DNA from: Osedax fenrisi
Taxonomy: Eukaryota > Annelida > Polychaeta > Sabellida > Siboglinidae
DNA length: 64,000 nucleotides
Assembly: GCA_964019155.1 (NCBI GenBank)
Contig: OZ025244.1
Span: 6,688,919-6,752,918, forward strand
Reading direction: 5' to 3'
In this document: in pieces, positions 53,201 through 63,799 of the stretch
How the letters are laid out: the number at the start of each line of letters is the position of its first letter
How positions within the stretch are numbered: position 1 is the stretch's first letter
Position numbers and translations under genes: made by a program
The notes under the pieces: model-generated
The model's input: only the letters and a program-made list of their open reading frames with translations
Told to the model about the DNA's origin: nothing
The model's database searches: none

Positions 53201-56200
53201 CCACACTGGGTATACCTATTTACATATACCTAGTCTGGTACCATAACTGGCATAAACTAAGTGTTCATTACCCAATGTAAATCAACCCACATTGGAGAAT
53301 TAAGTGCGCTGTGTGAACGCAGCCTAAAGTATCCTATAGGTTTGTTATATATTAGTAATGAACACTTAGTTTTCACCATATCAATAATAATTTAAAGCCA
53401 TTTTTTATATTTTAAACCTTTATAATTTTATACAAATGTACAATAATATTATAAATAACACATTCTACTAACTAGCAACCTATGCAGGTTACATTATTCA
53501 TGTGTTATGTACAACAACATAGTGTGAATAACTTCGCGTAAGTTTTATATATTTTCTTATAGCAATTTTTGTTAATAATATATAATATATTTAGTTATAT
53601 AATAATTTAATATAACACATTTATAATTATCATTTATCATAACTTATTTATATAAAAAAGTATTCAAACTTGATTCAAACAACCATGATGTAGGAAATTC
53701 TAACCATTTTTTCACTTAGTTAATAAATATATATCGGAGATTTCTTATTTAGAATATCTCTAATGATGTGATATTATATATACAACTATAATATATATAT
53801 ATTATTTATAGAGTATTATTGATTATAATCAAATATTAATTAGTGTTCCTTGTATATTCTTATAAAACTGTTTATGTAATATACAATATAAACCTATGTT
53901 GTCCCTACATAGTATAATTATTATAATATATCAAATAAGGTCAATGTATGTTGTTATTATAATACATTGTTTAATTTAATAAACATATATCCTATGTGAA
54001 CAACAACAATAGAAAATATGTCTTATTTTGAAGACCTTTAGAAGAAATGAGAGATCACATAATCACATATTATATTTATTGATTTTATTATACATTTAAA
54101 AAGAAAAGTAAAAAATATCTTAATAAATAATTAATATTATTATTATTATATTAATATAGCTATATTGCTACATATTAATACATATTTGTTCATCAACATA
54201 CTATAAAATATCCTGCTATATTTTCAAGTTATAGTGATAGATAAACGTTATTATAGATAATTCATCTTATAACTGATGTATAATATATTTAGAATCTAAA
54301 TTTTAGATAAAGAGTAACGATATAACTAGTATGTAAGTAGGTATTGTCATTATTTAAGTGGATAAAGTAATTTATTATCACTAATTTATATTCGATATCT
54401 ATAATGTTAATGGAAGTAGAATATTATATTATTGTTATAATATTATTATTCACTCCCATTTGAATATCTAGTATGTTATACAATGTTTGATACTTAGACC
54501 CTTAGTATTCATCATTTACTTACGTACTTTGTCCAATACTATTCATACATTCCCTAATATTAGCTAGCAAATTCTGATGGAATTAAGCCATGAATAAAAC
54601 TATCTATGAATACTATAAACTCTATACATAAACTTCATATAGAATTTCTGGAATGTAAATTTGAAATTATAAATTAATTACATAGAAATTATCTCTAAAT
54701 ATTTAAAAAATTGAATTAATTAAATTAACTAAAGTACCTACAATCCTATTATTATTGAGTATGTATGCATTTTTCTAATTTAACATATAACCTAGAGTAA
54801 TAATGTATAGTATTTTATGATTTAGGGTTCATATTAATTAAATCTAAAAATTTACAAATATCCATTAATGTAGGATTTGCCATTATTAGACAATATTGCT
54901 CTATACTAGTGATGTAAATGATGCTCAAATCTAAAGCATCGTTGCAGTCTTAGTTACCTAAAGTCTCAACTCTGCTCGGATTCATTTTTTTTCCAAAAAC
55001 CAAAAGTCTCGGCTCTGCATCAATAACCAAGTCTCGGTTCAGCATCAAAAAGCTCGGTATGATTTACATCACTATATGAAATTTGCATTATTATTCACTG
55101 ATTCGCGAAGTTGGTTGATAATTTTTTTTAAATTGATGTAAATGTGAACTATATAAAAATTAGCTTAGTATCATTTCAGCTCGATTATTTTTTTAAGAGT
55201 CTCATCTCGACTCAGGCTAATTTTACTAGTCTCGGCTCGGGCTCGTTTGGCTAGAGTCTAGGCTCGGGCTCGTATTTTTACCGTAATTGAAATTCTTGGA
55301 TCGGCATCAAAAGCTTGCATCATTTACATCACTAGTAATATACTAGTAGTATATACTGTCATACATGCAGCGGCTTATTAGTAACATATATATATATAGT
55401 GTATAGGCTTACTCAGGATGTAATGCAGCTTAAAAAAACTGGAAATATAAAAATAAACCCGACCAAAAACTATAACAGTGAAAATAACTAAATCTCAAAA
55501 TATCAATGACCACAGACACATACACATATATATATGTATGTGTGTTACTGATAAGCCGTTGCATGTATGCTATTCTATAAATAGACTTACGCTAATTATA
55601 ATGACCAATTATACGTTATTGTAAAATCACTAATTCGAATAAACAATTTTTCGTTCTAATCGCCAACATTTTGACCAGGTACCTTACATTATACCATAAA
55701 TTTAAAAGTATTTTTATTGTATAAAAATGCTATAACGTACATGTAAAACTAAGTAAGTAGTTAATAATATGTATTATTATTGTAATAATTATAATAATCT
55801 TATATATGTGAAAATAAATATATGGTAAAAATATACGTAGTCAATTATTATAATCTTAATTATATATATTATATATAATATATATATATAATATATATAA
55901 TATATATATATATTATGTAGATGTCGGTAAATCATCATTTAACGACATCTAAATACTGTAGTACGCTTTGCGTCAATCTACTTCCCCTTCGTTCCTCTGA
56001 TTCCATTACACCTCTCCTCAAACAACTACACTGGCTCCGAGTCTCCTACTGTATTAAATATTAACTTTCCCTGACAATCCACAAAGCCATACATGATGTA
56101 TGATACATCACAACTCTCCCGACTACCTTGCCTCCCTTCTCCATCTACACACACCCACTGCCCCAATCCATACCCTATCTTCCAACACATTTCTCCTAAC

Positions 56201-56811
56201 TACACCCCACCTACATAACCTACTCCTTCAAACGTGATCTAAATACATACTATTTATCCCATGCTTTCCACTTAATACAATAATCTCTCCCACTGATGGC
56301 CGATTGCTCACGCACAGCGTAGTTCTAAATAAAAAAAAGTATAAATATTATAGTTTGATAGTTTTTTATTATCCAATGACGCCTATAATCAACATGTGTT
56401 TTTGAAGTCATAATAAACTATATTATTATTAATATTATATATATTATATTATTATTCTAAGTATTATATTATTTAATAATATAATAATTATATATAATAT
56501 ACTATATTTTATAGGAAGTTTATAGTTTAAATATAATAAACATAAACGTTGTGATAAGGATGTATACTTATTTATGACAGGTATCCTTTGGTGTATTTAA
56601 ACTTTACCAAATATATATTAGTATATCACTAACTTCGTTTATTTTTTGTCCCATGTTTTTTAGCAGTTTCGATTTCTAATGCAATTTTTTTTTCTAAAAA
56701 TTCATATTTTTTCGATATTAATTCTTCTGTTTCTCTTAATTTTTGTATTGACTCCTGTGTAGTTTGAATCTTTTCCTTTTTACCACCGAACATTTTACTT
56801 ATGAAACTCAT
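46931..56811 (-). CDS. CHMP4: Charged multivesicular body protein 4 (ESCRT-III Snf7 subunit), complete
   Basis: Snf7-family subunit that polymerises in ESCRT-III to bud and cut membranes at endosomes, the midbody and other sites. Exons in transcript order: 56811-56634, 49096-48919, 48361-48193, 47771-47681 and 46980-46931; all phases join. The total is 666 nt, a 221-residue protein against about 224 in human CHMP4B. Domains are a basic N-terminal helix start (MSFISKMFGGKKEK), core helices (LKRKKRYEEQ, NQREALENSTTNNEVLK, KALKGAHKGM), an acidic region with a MIM-type DELLNELEALEQE, a Pro-rich linker (VPAPVDKIPTPERVPAMPSV), and the C-terminal amphipathic ELRKLTEWAS that in family members binds ALIX Bro1. 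Only one paralogue is seen here. Confidence 0.97.
47245..47405. mobile_element. Foldback MITE in CHMP4 intron 4
   Basis: ATCTGTAACATGTCATTTTA and TATATTTCTATATAAAATT are mirrored by AATTTTATATAGAAATATAT and ATGACATGTTACAGAT. Confidence 0.85.
47681..47771 (-). CDS. CHMP4: CHMP4 exon 4, proline-rich linker
   Basis: IVPAPVDKIPTPERVPAMPS then VPSAEPAISA. Acceptor TTGTACAG, donor GTAACA, phase 1. Confidence 0.93.
48193..48361 (-). CDS. CHMP4: CHMP4 exon 3, acidic region with MIM-like motif
   Basis: DVDKVNDIMDDIVEQQDIAT, then ISGAITSPIGG, then DEDELLNELEALEQEALNEK. The donor is GTAAAC (48,191-48,192). An in-phase alternative, GTTTGT, six bases further on would add Val-Asn. Confidence 0.93.
48919..49096 (-). 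CDS. CHMP4: CHMP4 exon 2, core helices
   Basis: ALLALKRKKRYEEQAEGMQN, then LIKIENQREALENSTTNNEV, then KALKGAHKG. Phases A|TG and AT|G both give Met. Confidence 0.97.
49148..49335. mobile_element. Foldback repeat next to CHMP4 exon 2
   Basis: GGGATATCCCACTACAA and TTTCAGGCAA(C/G)TTGC words recur in both orientations with ATTTTCTATCAAGT / ACTTGATAGAAAAT arms. It begins about 50 bp upstream of the acceptor. Confidence 0.75.
50547..51717 (-). mobile_element. hAT transposon, internally deleted, with subterminal repeats
   Basis: The ends TAGTGTTGGAAATTTTC and (complement) TAGTGTCGAATATTCG are inverted. Flanks TTATATAT and GTATATGT agree at six of eight bases. Both ends carry many TTCGAAGGTTTCGAATAGTA or GTATTCGATATTTTCGAAT repeats of the sort transposases bind. 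A hAT C-terminal coding remnant lies inside. Confidence 0.85.
51005..51260 (-). pseudogene. hAT transposase C-terminal (dimerisation) domain remnant
   Basis: The minus strand reads YLTGQLSSVPAERIFSM then NILTKKRSQLCPE and LDLLIFI. This is the hATC signature (PASSxxSER-FS ... TxKRSRLxPE ... L-FL). The preceding sequence has lost most of the transposase. Confidence 0.85.
51940..52365 (+). mobile_element. hAT-like MITE, inverted pair copy 1
   Basis: Ends TAGTGATGTAAATGATG and CATCATTTACATCACTA. The interior carries repeated GAGCCCGAGCCGAG(C/T)TGAGAC words. Target duplication is unclear. Confidence 0.85.
52990..53555. repeat. Dispersed repeat, copy 2 (inverse of 14.2 kb), with insertion
   Basis: Matches the reverse complement of 14,215-14,600, interrupted at about 53,150-53,335 by a segment whose ends (GGGCGTTTTCATACGGC, TGTGTGAACGCAGCC) look like a separate MITE. 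Confidence 0.8.
53560..54900. other. CHMP4 intron 1, AT-rich stretch
   Basis: No gene, repeat family or RNA signal recognised. Confidence 0.55.
54907..55334 (-). mobile_element. hAT-like MITE, inverted pair copy 2
   Basis: Same ends as copy 1, opposite internal orientation (GGCTCGGGCTCGTTTGGCTA, GGCATCAAAAGCTTG), and almost the same length. Confidence 0.85.
55360..55690. mobile_element. Foldback element, copy 2
   Basis: Arms CATGCAGCGGCTTATTAGTA and TACTGATAAGCCGTTGCATG enclose AT-rich sequence related to 38.9-39.4 kb. Confidence 0.8.
55940..56310 (+). pseudogene. LINE RT C-terminal remnant (CR1/L2-like)
   Basis: After correcting for frame breaks it reads like TPLLKQLHWL, PDYLASLLHLHTPT, and an LKR/YYLSHA end, the tail of CR1-group RTs. 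It lies in CHMP4 intron 1 and has many stops. Confidence 0.75.
56634..56811 (-). CDS. CHMP4: CHMP4 exon 1, start codon and N-terminal helix
   Basis: MSFISKMFGGKKEKIQTTQE then SIQKLRETEELISKK and AKKHGTKNKR, matching MSVFGKLFGAGG... of human CHMP4B. The start is at 56,809-56,811. Donor GTTAGT, phase 1. Confidence 0.97.
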
Positions 56812-58189
56812 TTTAATTATTAAATTAAAATCTAATTTATTATATAAAATACCAATTTAATATAAAAAAGAATAGGAAATCACATACAAATGAGTCAGGA
56901 GAAGAAATGTTTATTTATATTATCATGCGCAGCTATCGTGCAATGATAATACTATACATAAAATATAATTTAAGTAAGTTTTATATCTATGGATACATAA
57001 TACAAATATATAATTATATATTATTGTTAAAAATATGTTATATGTTAAAACAATTAAAGCTAATAATAGAATAATTTTGTTTTATTAATATTGAGTTATC
57101 TTTGAAATCCTGGTATAATTATAGATATTTTTTAATTGCAGCTACCAAGACAAATAATATATTGAATGTTACTCTATTTATAACTTATAAATTATATAAG
57201 TCTCAAAATTATTATAATAACTGAATCTTAATAAATAAATAAAAATAAATTGTATTATCCTAATATTATTAGGACCTAATAGTATTATTACGATTGATTA
57301 TTTTTCTATAATCAAACCGAACATAAATTATGTTATTTATTGCATATATATTATATATATTTTAAAATATAAATTGGCATAGTTAAGGTATGAAAAAAGG
57401 TATGATTAAGGTAAACTTTCTTATAAATATAATTATATTGTGAGAATTTCTAAATCCTTCTTTATTTAATCGAATTAACTTTATATTTTAAATAGGTATA
57501 AACCTATATATGTTTATGAATGTAAGATTTAATCATAATTCTGAGGCTATGATGATTTTAGGAATCAATTTAAGATAATTAAGTTGAAATGAATATATTG
57601 GGTAACTTTCTTTATTTGTTTATAAAAGAAAACGTTGACATCTATATATGTATATATAGAGTTGTATGGTTACCACTAATTCCTATGTCCATCATAATGT
57701 TAGAGACGATAATGCCATTGTATCGTAGATATATAGATCAATATAGCAATACAGCAATATAGCAATACCTCAGGTTATAGGAGGTATTGCATATAGTTAA
57801 TATGTTAATTGTCTATAGACAAACGGTGAAATAGTTTCCCAGCAAATACGACGTCCTCAGAAGATAATTATTGTTATATATATATATATTAATTATCATC
57901 GAATGTGGAAAAAATATGTTTTTCATAATGAACATCAATATAAAAATGAAGCATGTAATGACGATGTAATTTGATAACAATGATGTTCTGGGGATGTTTT
58001 GAGGTTGTCAGTGGTTCTAGGTTTTTAATATTTCAATTTGAAATAGTGCGTTATTTGAAGTAAGTATATACAAGACGTCCTATAACCTCATGGTTATAGG
58101 AGGTATTGGTATATATGATATAGCATAACTATAAATAATATAAGGTTGTATATATATTATATATATTATATATATTATATATTATATAT

Positions 58190-58265
<76 letters not shown>

Positions 58266-58267
58266 AT

Positions 58268-58298
<31 letters not shown>

Positions 58299-59010
58299 AT
58301 GGCAGTGCTTTAGAATAAGTTTAAGGTTATTAGTTTATATATTAATGTAATTAGGTTAAGAAGGTTAAATATTACACAATATGGGTCCAGAGATCGATCT
58401 TCGAGGTGCACCCTTTAAAATTAGTCATGCTGAATAGCCCCTGAATGACTATAGTAGGTGACATATGAGTAGGGGCGCTGGAATTGTTTTGTATGTAGGG
58501 AGGACATATCTCCTCATCCCCCCTGTTGCAACACCCCTACCTATAACGTATAGGTTATAAGTGATTACCTTTCAAGTGATTTGCAGATGGATATGAAAAA
58601 AAAATGTAGAAATATGCCTATTGATTATTACGTATAGGTATTATAATATATAGGCAGGGGAGATGTATGTTGTGATCATTGACCCATAGATTTGTAGTGG
58701 ACCTAGATCGGCATTTCTCGCTAATGTAACATTATTCAACTAGTCTGGTGACTCACTTTACGTTTCCTAAGATAGTCGAACATTACGTACGTGACATATA
58801 CATTTAGTAACAAATAGTCATACAAATAATATTTATTTTTAAATATATTTAATTGTGTTATACCATGGCCTCCTTTAGCCTCCTTTAGCTTCTTGAAGCT
58901 GAATGAGGCCATGGTTATACGCTTACAAAGTGCATTTCGATTATATCGAAATAAATATAATCGCAACATTTAATTTGATTACATAATATTGTATATCCTA
59001 TATGCTTTAT
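56812..59010. other. CHMP4 5' flank
   Basis: AT-rich. It contains repeated GGTTATAGGAGGTATTG words (57,772 and 58,093), a long (TA)n run, and a less AT-rich 180-bp patch at about 58,380-58,560 of unknown role. No TATA/initiator could be assigned. Confidence 0.5.
58143..58292. repeat. (TA)n microsatellite
   Basis: TA runs with few interruptions. Confidence 0.95.
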
Positions 59011-59013
59011 AGG

Positions 59014-59051
59014 CATACAGCTAGAGAGAAAACTTTCTCTCTAGCTGTATG
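59014..59051. repeat. Perfect 18-bp hairpin with 2-nt loop
   Basis: CATACAGCTAGAGAGAAA and its exact complement are separated by AC. Confidence 0.9.
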
Positions 59052-59614
59052 TTTGTATGTGATGATCGGCTATCTCAGGACACAAACATAGAGTCTCAGG
59101 CATGTTAAAGAAAAATCACGTGAGAAATATTCTAGGTAAACTATACAATGTATAGTATACATCTATGATTAGATCGATATTTCGAGTATACTCGATAGGA
59201 ATATAATTGCGATTTTATCTATTTGTATTACCAATACTCTTATGGAGATGATAAGTATGGACAGTGAGTTATTAATAGATGTTGCTGGCAGATGTACGCT
59301 TTGATGTGATCTAGTGAAGTAATGTGTAATTAAAGAGTTGTTAAATAAGTGTAGGTTATAGACGGTTAGATAATCCGGATACCTTTGCTATTGCAGTATC
59401 CCATAAGATGTAAAGTGGGTAAGGAATTTAGATTAAAGATAATGTTGTATAGTGTGTAATGATTGAAGGTGTTGATGGAGATGATGATGTATCATATGTC
59501 TGTTTGAAGTAAGAGGGTATGGTGCCGAAGTTAGGAAGCTTAATAATAATAGTTGTCGTATAGCATTTATTTACCATATAAAATAAGCCAGCATTATATA
59601 GAAATTTCGAACAG

Positions 59615-59698
59615 ATTAATATATATATATATATATATACATACTCAAATATATATATATATATATATATATATTAATCTGTTCTACATTAATATATA

Positions 59699-59740
<42 letters not shown>
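59615..59740. repeat. (TA)n runs around an inverted AGATTAATATA/TATTAATCT pair
   Basis: GAACAGATTAATATA and TATATTAATCTGTTC enclose TA repeats, followed by another TA run. Confidence 0.85.
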
Positions 59741-59742
<2 letters not shown>

Positions 59743-59796
59743 TAATATACTAAATGGAATAAGGCCTGTGGTATTATTAGTGACCTAGATATTATA

Positions 59797-61080
59797 TTAC
59801 CAAAAAATCAGAACGGTTTTAGAACTAATCGATCTATATATTTGCCCAGAGGTATACCTATGGGTAAATACTTACGGTTAGAAGAATTATCGAAGGCTCA
59901 AATACAAAAAATCTGACAGCTACTATCCTTTTCATCGATTTCTCCAAATCTTTCGATTCCATACATCGAGGAAAGATGGCAGAGATACTCAATGCGTACG
60001 CCGTACGGTATACCAGATGAGATAATAAGTGCTATCATGATAGCATACAAAAATACTAAATCTATTGTGAGAACTGCAGTTCGTCATCGTCATTACGATG
60101 GTGATACTGACTTTATAAACATCTCGGGGGGGGGGGAGTTTTGCAAGGTAATACACTTAAGTACAAGCAATTGCTCCTTTTCATTTCATAATTTGTCTTG
60201 ACTATGTTGTGAAGAGAGCATTATACCGAAATAATGATCTTGGGTTTACCCTCATTGAGAGAAGATGCAAAAGATATCCTGCAATACAATTTACAGATGT
60301 GGACTATTCGGATGATCTAGCTATAGTAACCGATAAAACTAATGAAGCAATAATACTTTTACATAAAATTGAAAAGGCTGCAAAAGAAATTGGGCTATCT
60401 ATAAATACTGGAAAGACTAAATTCATCTGTATAAATCAAGGAATAAATGAAGTTATAAAAAGCCTAAACGGTAAGAATATTAAAGACATTTCTGATTTTA
60501 AGTTTTACATCTTACATCCAGTCAACAGAAAAATATATCAATATCAGATTAGCTAAAAGTTGGGCAGCCTTAAATGAGATGAACTCTATATGGAAATCTA
60601 GACTACCTGATAATATGAAAAGACACTTTTTCAGAGCAATTGTTGAGTCTGTGTTAATATATGGTTCTGTTAGCTGGACTCTAACAAAATCGCTTGAAAA
60701 AAGACTCAATGGAAAGTATACTCGAATGCTGCGTGCCATCCTAAACAGATCTTGGAAAGATCAATCAAATAATAAAGAGATATAAGGAAATATACCGGAC
60801 ATTTGCACGTCGATAAGACAGCAAATATTGCGTTTTTCTGAGCACTGTTGGAGATCCAAAATAGAACTGGCATCGGAGGTTATAATCTGGCAACCTACTC
60901 ATGGTAAAAGAAAAAGAGGTCGAACCCGCAGGACCTACTACGTATGTCCTACGTAGATCAGCTGGTGGATGATACACTCTGTGATGTTAATGAAATAAAA
61001 AAGGCGATGGAAGATAGAGATGGTTGGAGGAAGATAGTCAAAAATTGCCGAGCCAGCTCGACATGGTATACCTTATAAGG
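59797..61080 (+). pseudogene. Broken LINE reverse transcriptase (endonuclease-RT/RTE-like)
   Basis: In shifting frames it reads QNGFRTNRS, ILFIDFSKSFDSIHRGKMAE, GIPDEIISAIMIAYKNTKS, DYSDDLAIVTD (catalytic block, 60,302-60,334, Ser in place of the usual Ala), GLSINTGKTKFIC, ESVLIYGSVSWTLTKSLEK, HGKRKRGRTRRTYY and a closing GWRK-like block. A run of 11 G at 60,126-60,136 marks one frameshift and several stops follow. The GVLQGD block is disrupted. Clade assignment is tentative. Confidence 0.88.
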
Positions 61081-61089
61081 TAATGTATA

Positions 61090-61620
61090 TATATAAATAT
61101 ATATTTAAATGTATTATTAATATAATTACTTTTCTTTTAATTGTTATTATTTCTAATAATTTCATGTTTACTTTTATTTGATTTATTTGATTTATTTGTG
61201 TTAATTCGATAATGAGTAATTTATCGCTATTCACATATCTTTTAATACTTTAATATTAATTGTGTATGAATAATATATTTTCATAGACCACTAAGTTATA
61301 TATAAAGTATTTAATTATACTTTATAAATAGGTATATCTATCAATGATTTAATTAGTTTGTATTAACATTAAAACATAAATTATATGATAGATCTAATAA
61401 ACATTTAAATATATTTGGTTTCCTTAATATTAAATAGAAATAACATACATATATTATTTATTATATATATATAAATTATTATATTAATTTATAAATTACT
61501 AATTATCTGATAAATATATTTATTTAGATATACCCTACCTAAACATTAGTAGGTATGGGAAATCATGAATTAAACAGTTGGTTATAGTTTATATTAGCTT
61601 TATTATTAACTATCGTTGAA
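61090..61620. other. AT-rich 3' flank
   Basis: Probable 3' UTR/intergenic DNA of the minus-strand gene; TTTATT (AATAAA on the minus strand) near 61,592 could serve polyadenylation. Confidence 0.5.
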
Positions 61621-61627
61621 ATAAAAA

Positions 61628-61745
61628 TAATTATCCACATTGTATACATTGTCCACATAGTGTAAATTGTCCACATAGTGTAAATTGTCCACATTGTGTA
61701 AATTGTCCACATTGTGTAAATTGTCCACATTGTGTAAATTGTTCA
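61628..61745. repeat. TTGTCCACATWGTGTAAA minisatellite
   Basis: Six units of 18 bp with A/T variation. Confidence 0.92.
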
Positions 61746-61796
61746 CTATACAGTCACAGTCGGTAATACAATGTCACCGTCTAGTTGACCGTTGAC

Positions 61797-61841
61797 CTCG
61801 GCTATTTGACCTCGGCAGTTTGACCTCGGCAGTTTGACCTC
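61797..61841. repeat. TTGACCTCGGCAG minisatellite
   Basis: Three to four 13-14 bp units lie just past the stop codon of the minus-strand gene. Confidence 0.8.
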
Positions 61842-61853
61842 TGATCTGGATTG

Positions 61854-61955
61854 CTAGTAACCCCTGTGTCGGTTAGACGGAAGCATAGCGTCCAGGGAAG
61901 TCTCCACGTAGGCCTGATTACCGGGGAACTGTCTGTCTTGCGCGTACGTTCTCCC
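61854..61955 (-). CDS. Terminal coding exon of the right-edge gene
   Basis: 33 codons plus TAG, much richer in GC than its surroundings. Confidence 0.75.
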   Translation of the reverse strand, partial: GRTYAQDRQFPGNQAYVETSLDAMLPSNRHRGY

Positions 61956-63747
61956 CTGTGTGTGTATGTGTGTGTATGTGTGTGTGCGGGGTTCACTCAT
62001 TGTTATGTTATATGTGATTATATAATACTAGATGTATATATATATATATATATATATATTGGTTTTCTGATCACGAAATATTTCATACGTAATATTTCGT
62101 ATGTTAAATCGGTAAAAGGTATTTCGTTCATAATGTGTAATATTATAACACAATTCTTGTGTTATATGTATAGTGATAACGGTAATTAGTAGCGCGATCG
62201 CGATATCACGTATACGTGACGTTTGTTACGTAATATATTGTATACGCCTACTTTCTTGTACATTACAGCTTACGTAATATCGCATACGTCGTAGCTACGT
62301 TTACGACGTAACGAATATATATTGATATACGTATATATACGTATATATACGTATAGATATTCTGTCAATCAAGCCGTACACTTACAGCGTCGTTGTGCTA
62401 GTCGTAGGCATGACGTCATCGTTAAATACGTATTAGTATCGCGTAAGTGCAAGCCTTACACTGTAAGGTGTTACGCAAGGCTATAGAATATAGTGACGTC
62501 ACTGTAGCTATGCGCTATAGAATACATACGTAATACAGTAATAGTTGTACATTGTACAAACTTTAATAAGTGTGTATATGTACATTGTATAATGTACAAG
62601 TCTATTAATTTAGAGTAGTAATTACTACTACTACATTCACTCCACCACAAATTACCATTAACAATTTGAGTATTTCTTATGCTAATAAAGTAAAAAAATC
62701 TTTGTATATTAATCGACCCAACACTACAATTTCATATTCAGACTGAATCACTATCACAGTCAATTAACAACATACTACACAACTTACGAACAATAAGGCC
62801 CTTCATTAATTATAATACTGAAAAACTTCATGCCACATCTCTCATTCTTCCCCGCCTTGATTACTGTCATTCCTGTCTCTATGCCTCCTCACAATCTATA
62901 ATAAATAAACTACAATGCCTTCATAACTCAGCTATCAGATTTATATTCAACATAGCTAAACATTCCAGACAACATATATCTTCTCTAAGAACCAAATTAC
63001 AATGGCTGCCATAAAATCACGTATTATTTATAAGGTTCCACTAACCATACATTTAGCTACTCATCATAACACACCAGGCTATCTCGCCAACTTACTAACA
63101 CCCAACACAACCATTTACGAATAAAGACAAATACAAAATTCAAATTAAAACTCCAGTTCTATCATATTTAACATCTGCACAACATAAATCGTTCTCTATA
63201 CATGCTCCAACAACTGGAATGATCTCCCTCACCATTCCGATCAATTGACTCAATTTTAATATACAAATTAACGCTCAAAACAAAACTTTTTCACAATAAA
63301 TACATTGAAAAGCACGCCCGAAAACTTCCATAAATAGGTTAATGGAAGTGCCTAATTCAATTAGGTAACAGGTAACAGGTAACAATGTCATTGTATTAGT
63401 TATAACGTATACTCACATATATATATATATAAATATATATATAATATATAGTTATATTCTAACGCCACAGTGTTATATAGTGTGCGACCTAATGCACGAA
63501 TGTCCTTACGAATGTCCTTATGAACATACGACGTGCCTATATACATTTAAAGTTTGCGCATGAAGCATAGGATACTCCACATTTCGTGTTTAACTTAATA
63601 TACAAATAATTAGGAAATCTAACATGGGATTTAGATTAAGTAAAGTAAATTATTAGGTACATTATAACCTAATCTAAATAATCTTATAGGAAAGTATGGG
63701 AATGATTTAATTGTAATTATAATCTAACATTCCACAAGTCGGCTTAC

Positions 63748-63799
<52 letters not shown>

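Noticed and set aside
55855..55915. AT palindrome as a replication origin
   Set aside because: Only (TA)n-type symmetry; nothing specific to an origin.
61802..61996. Minus-strand 64-codon ORF MNPAHTHT...
   Set aside because: It reads the (AC)n tract and the terminal exon in the wrong frame; the GRTYAQD frame joins the upstream exon in phase.
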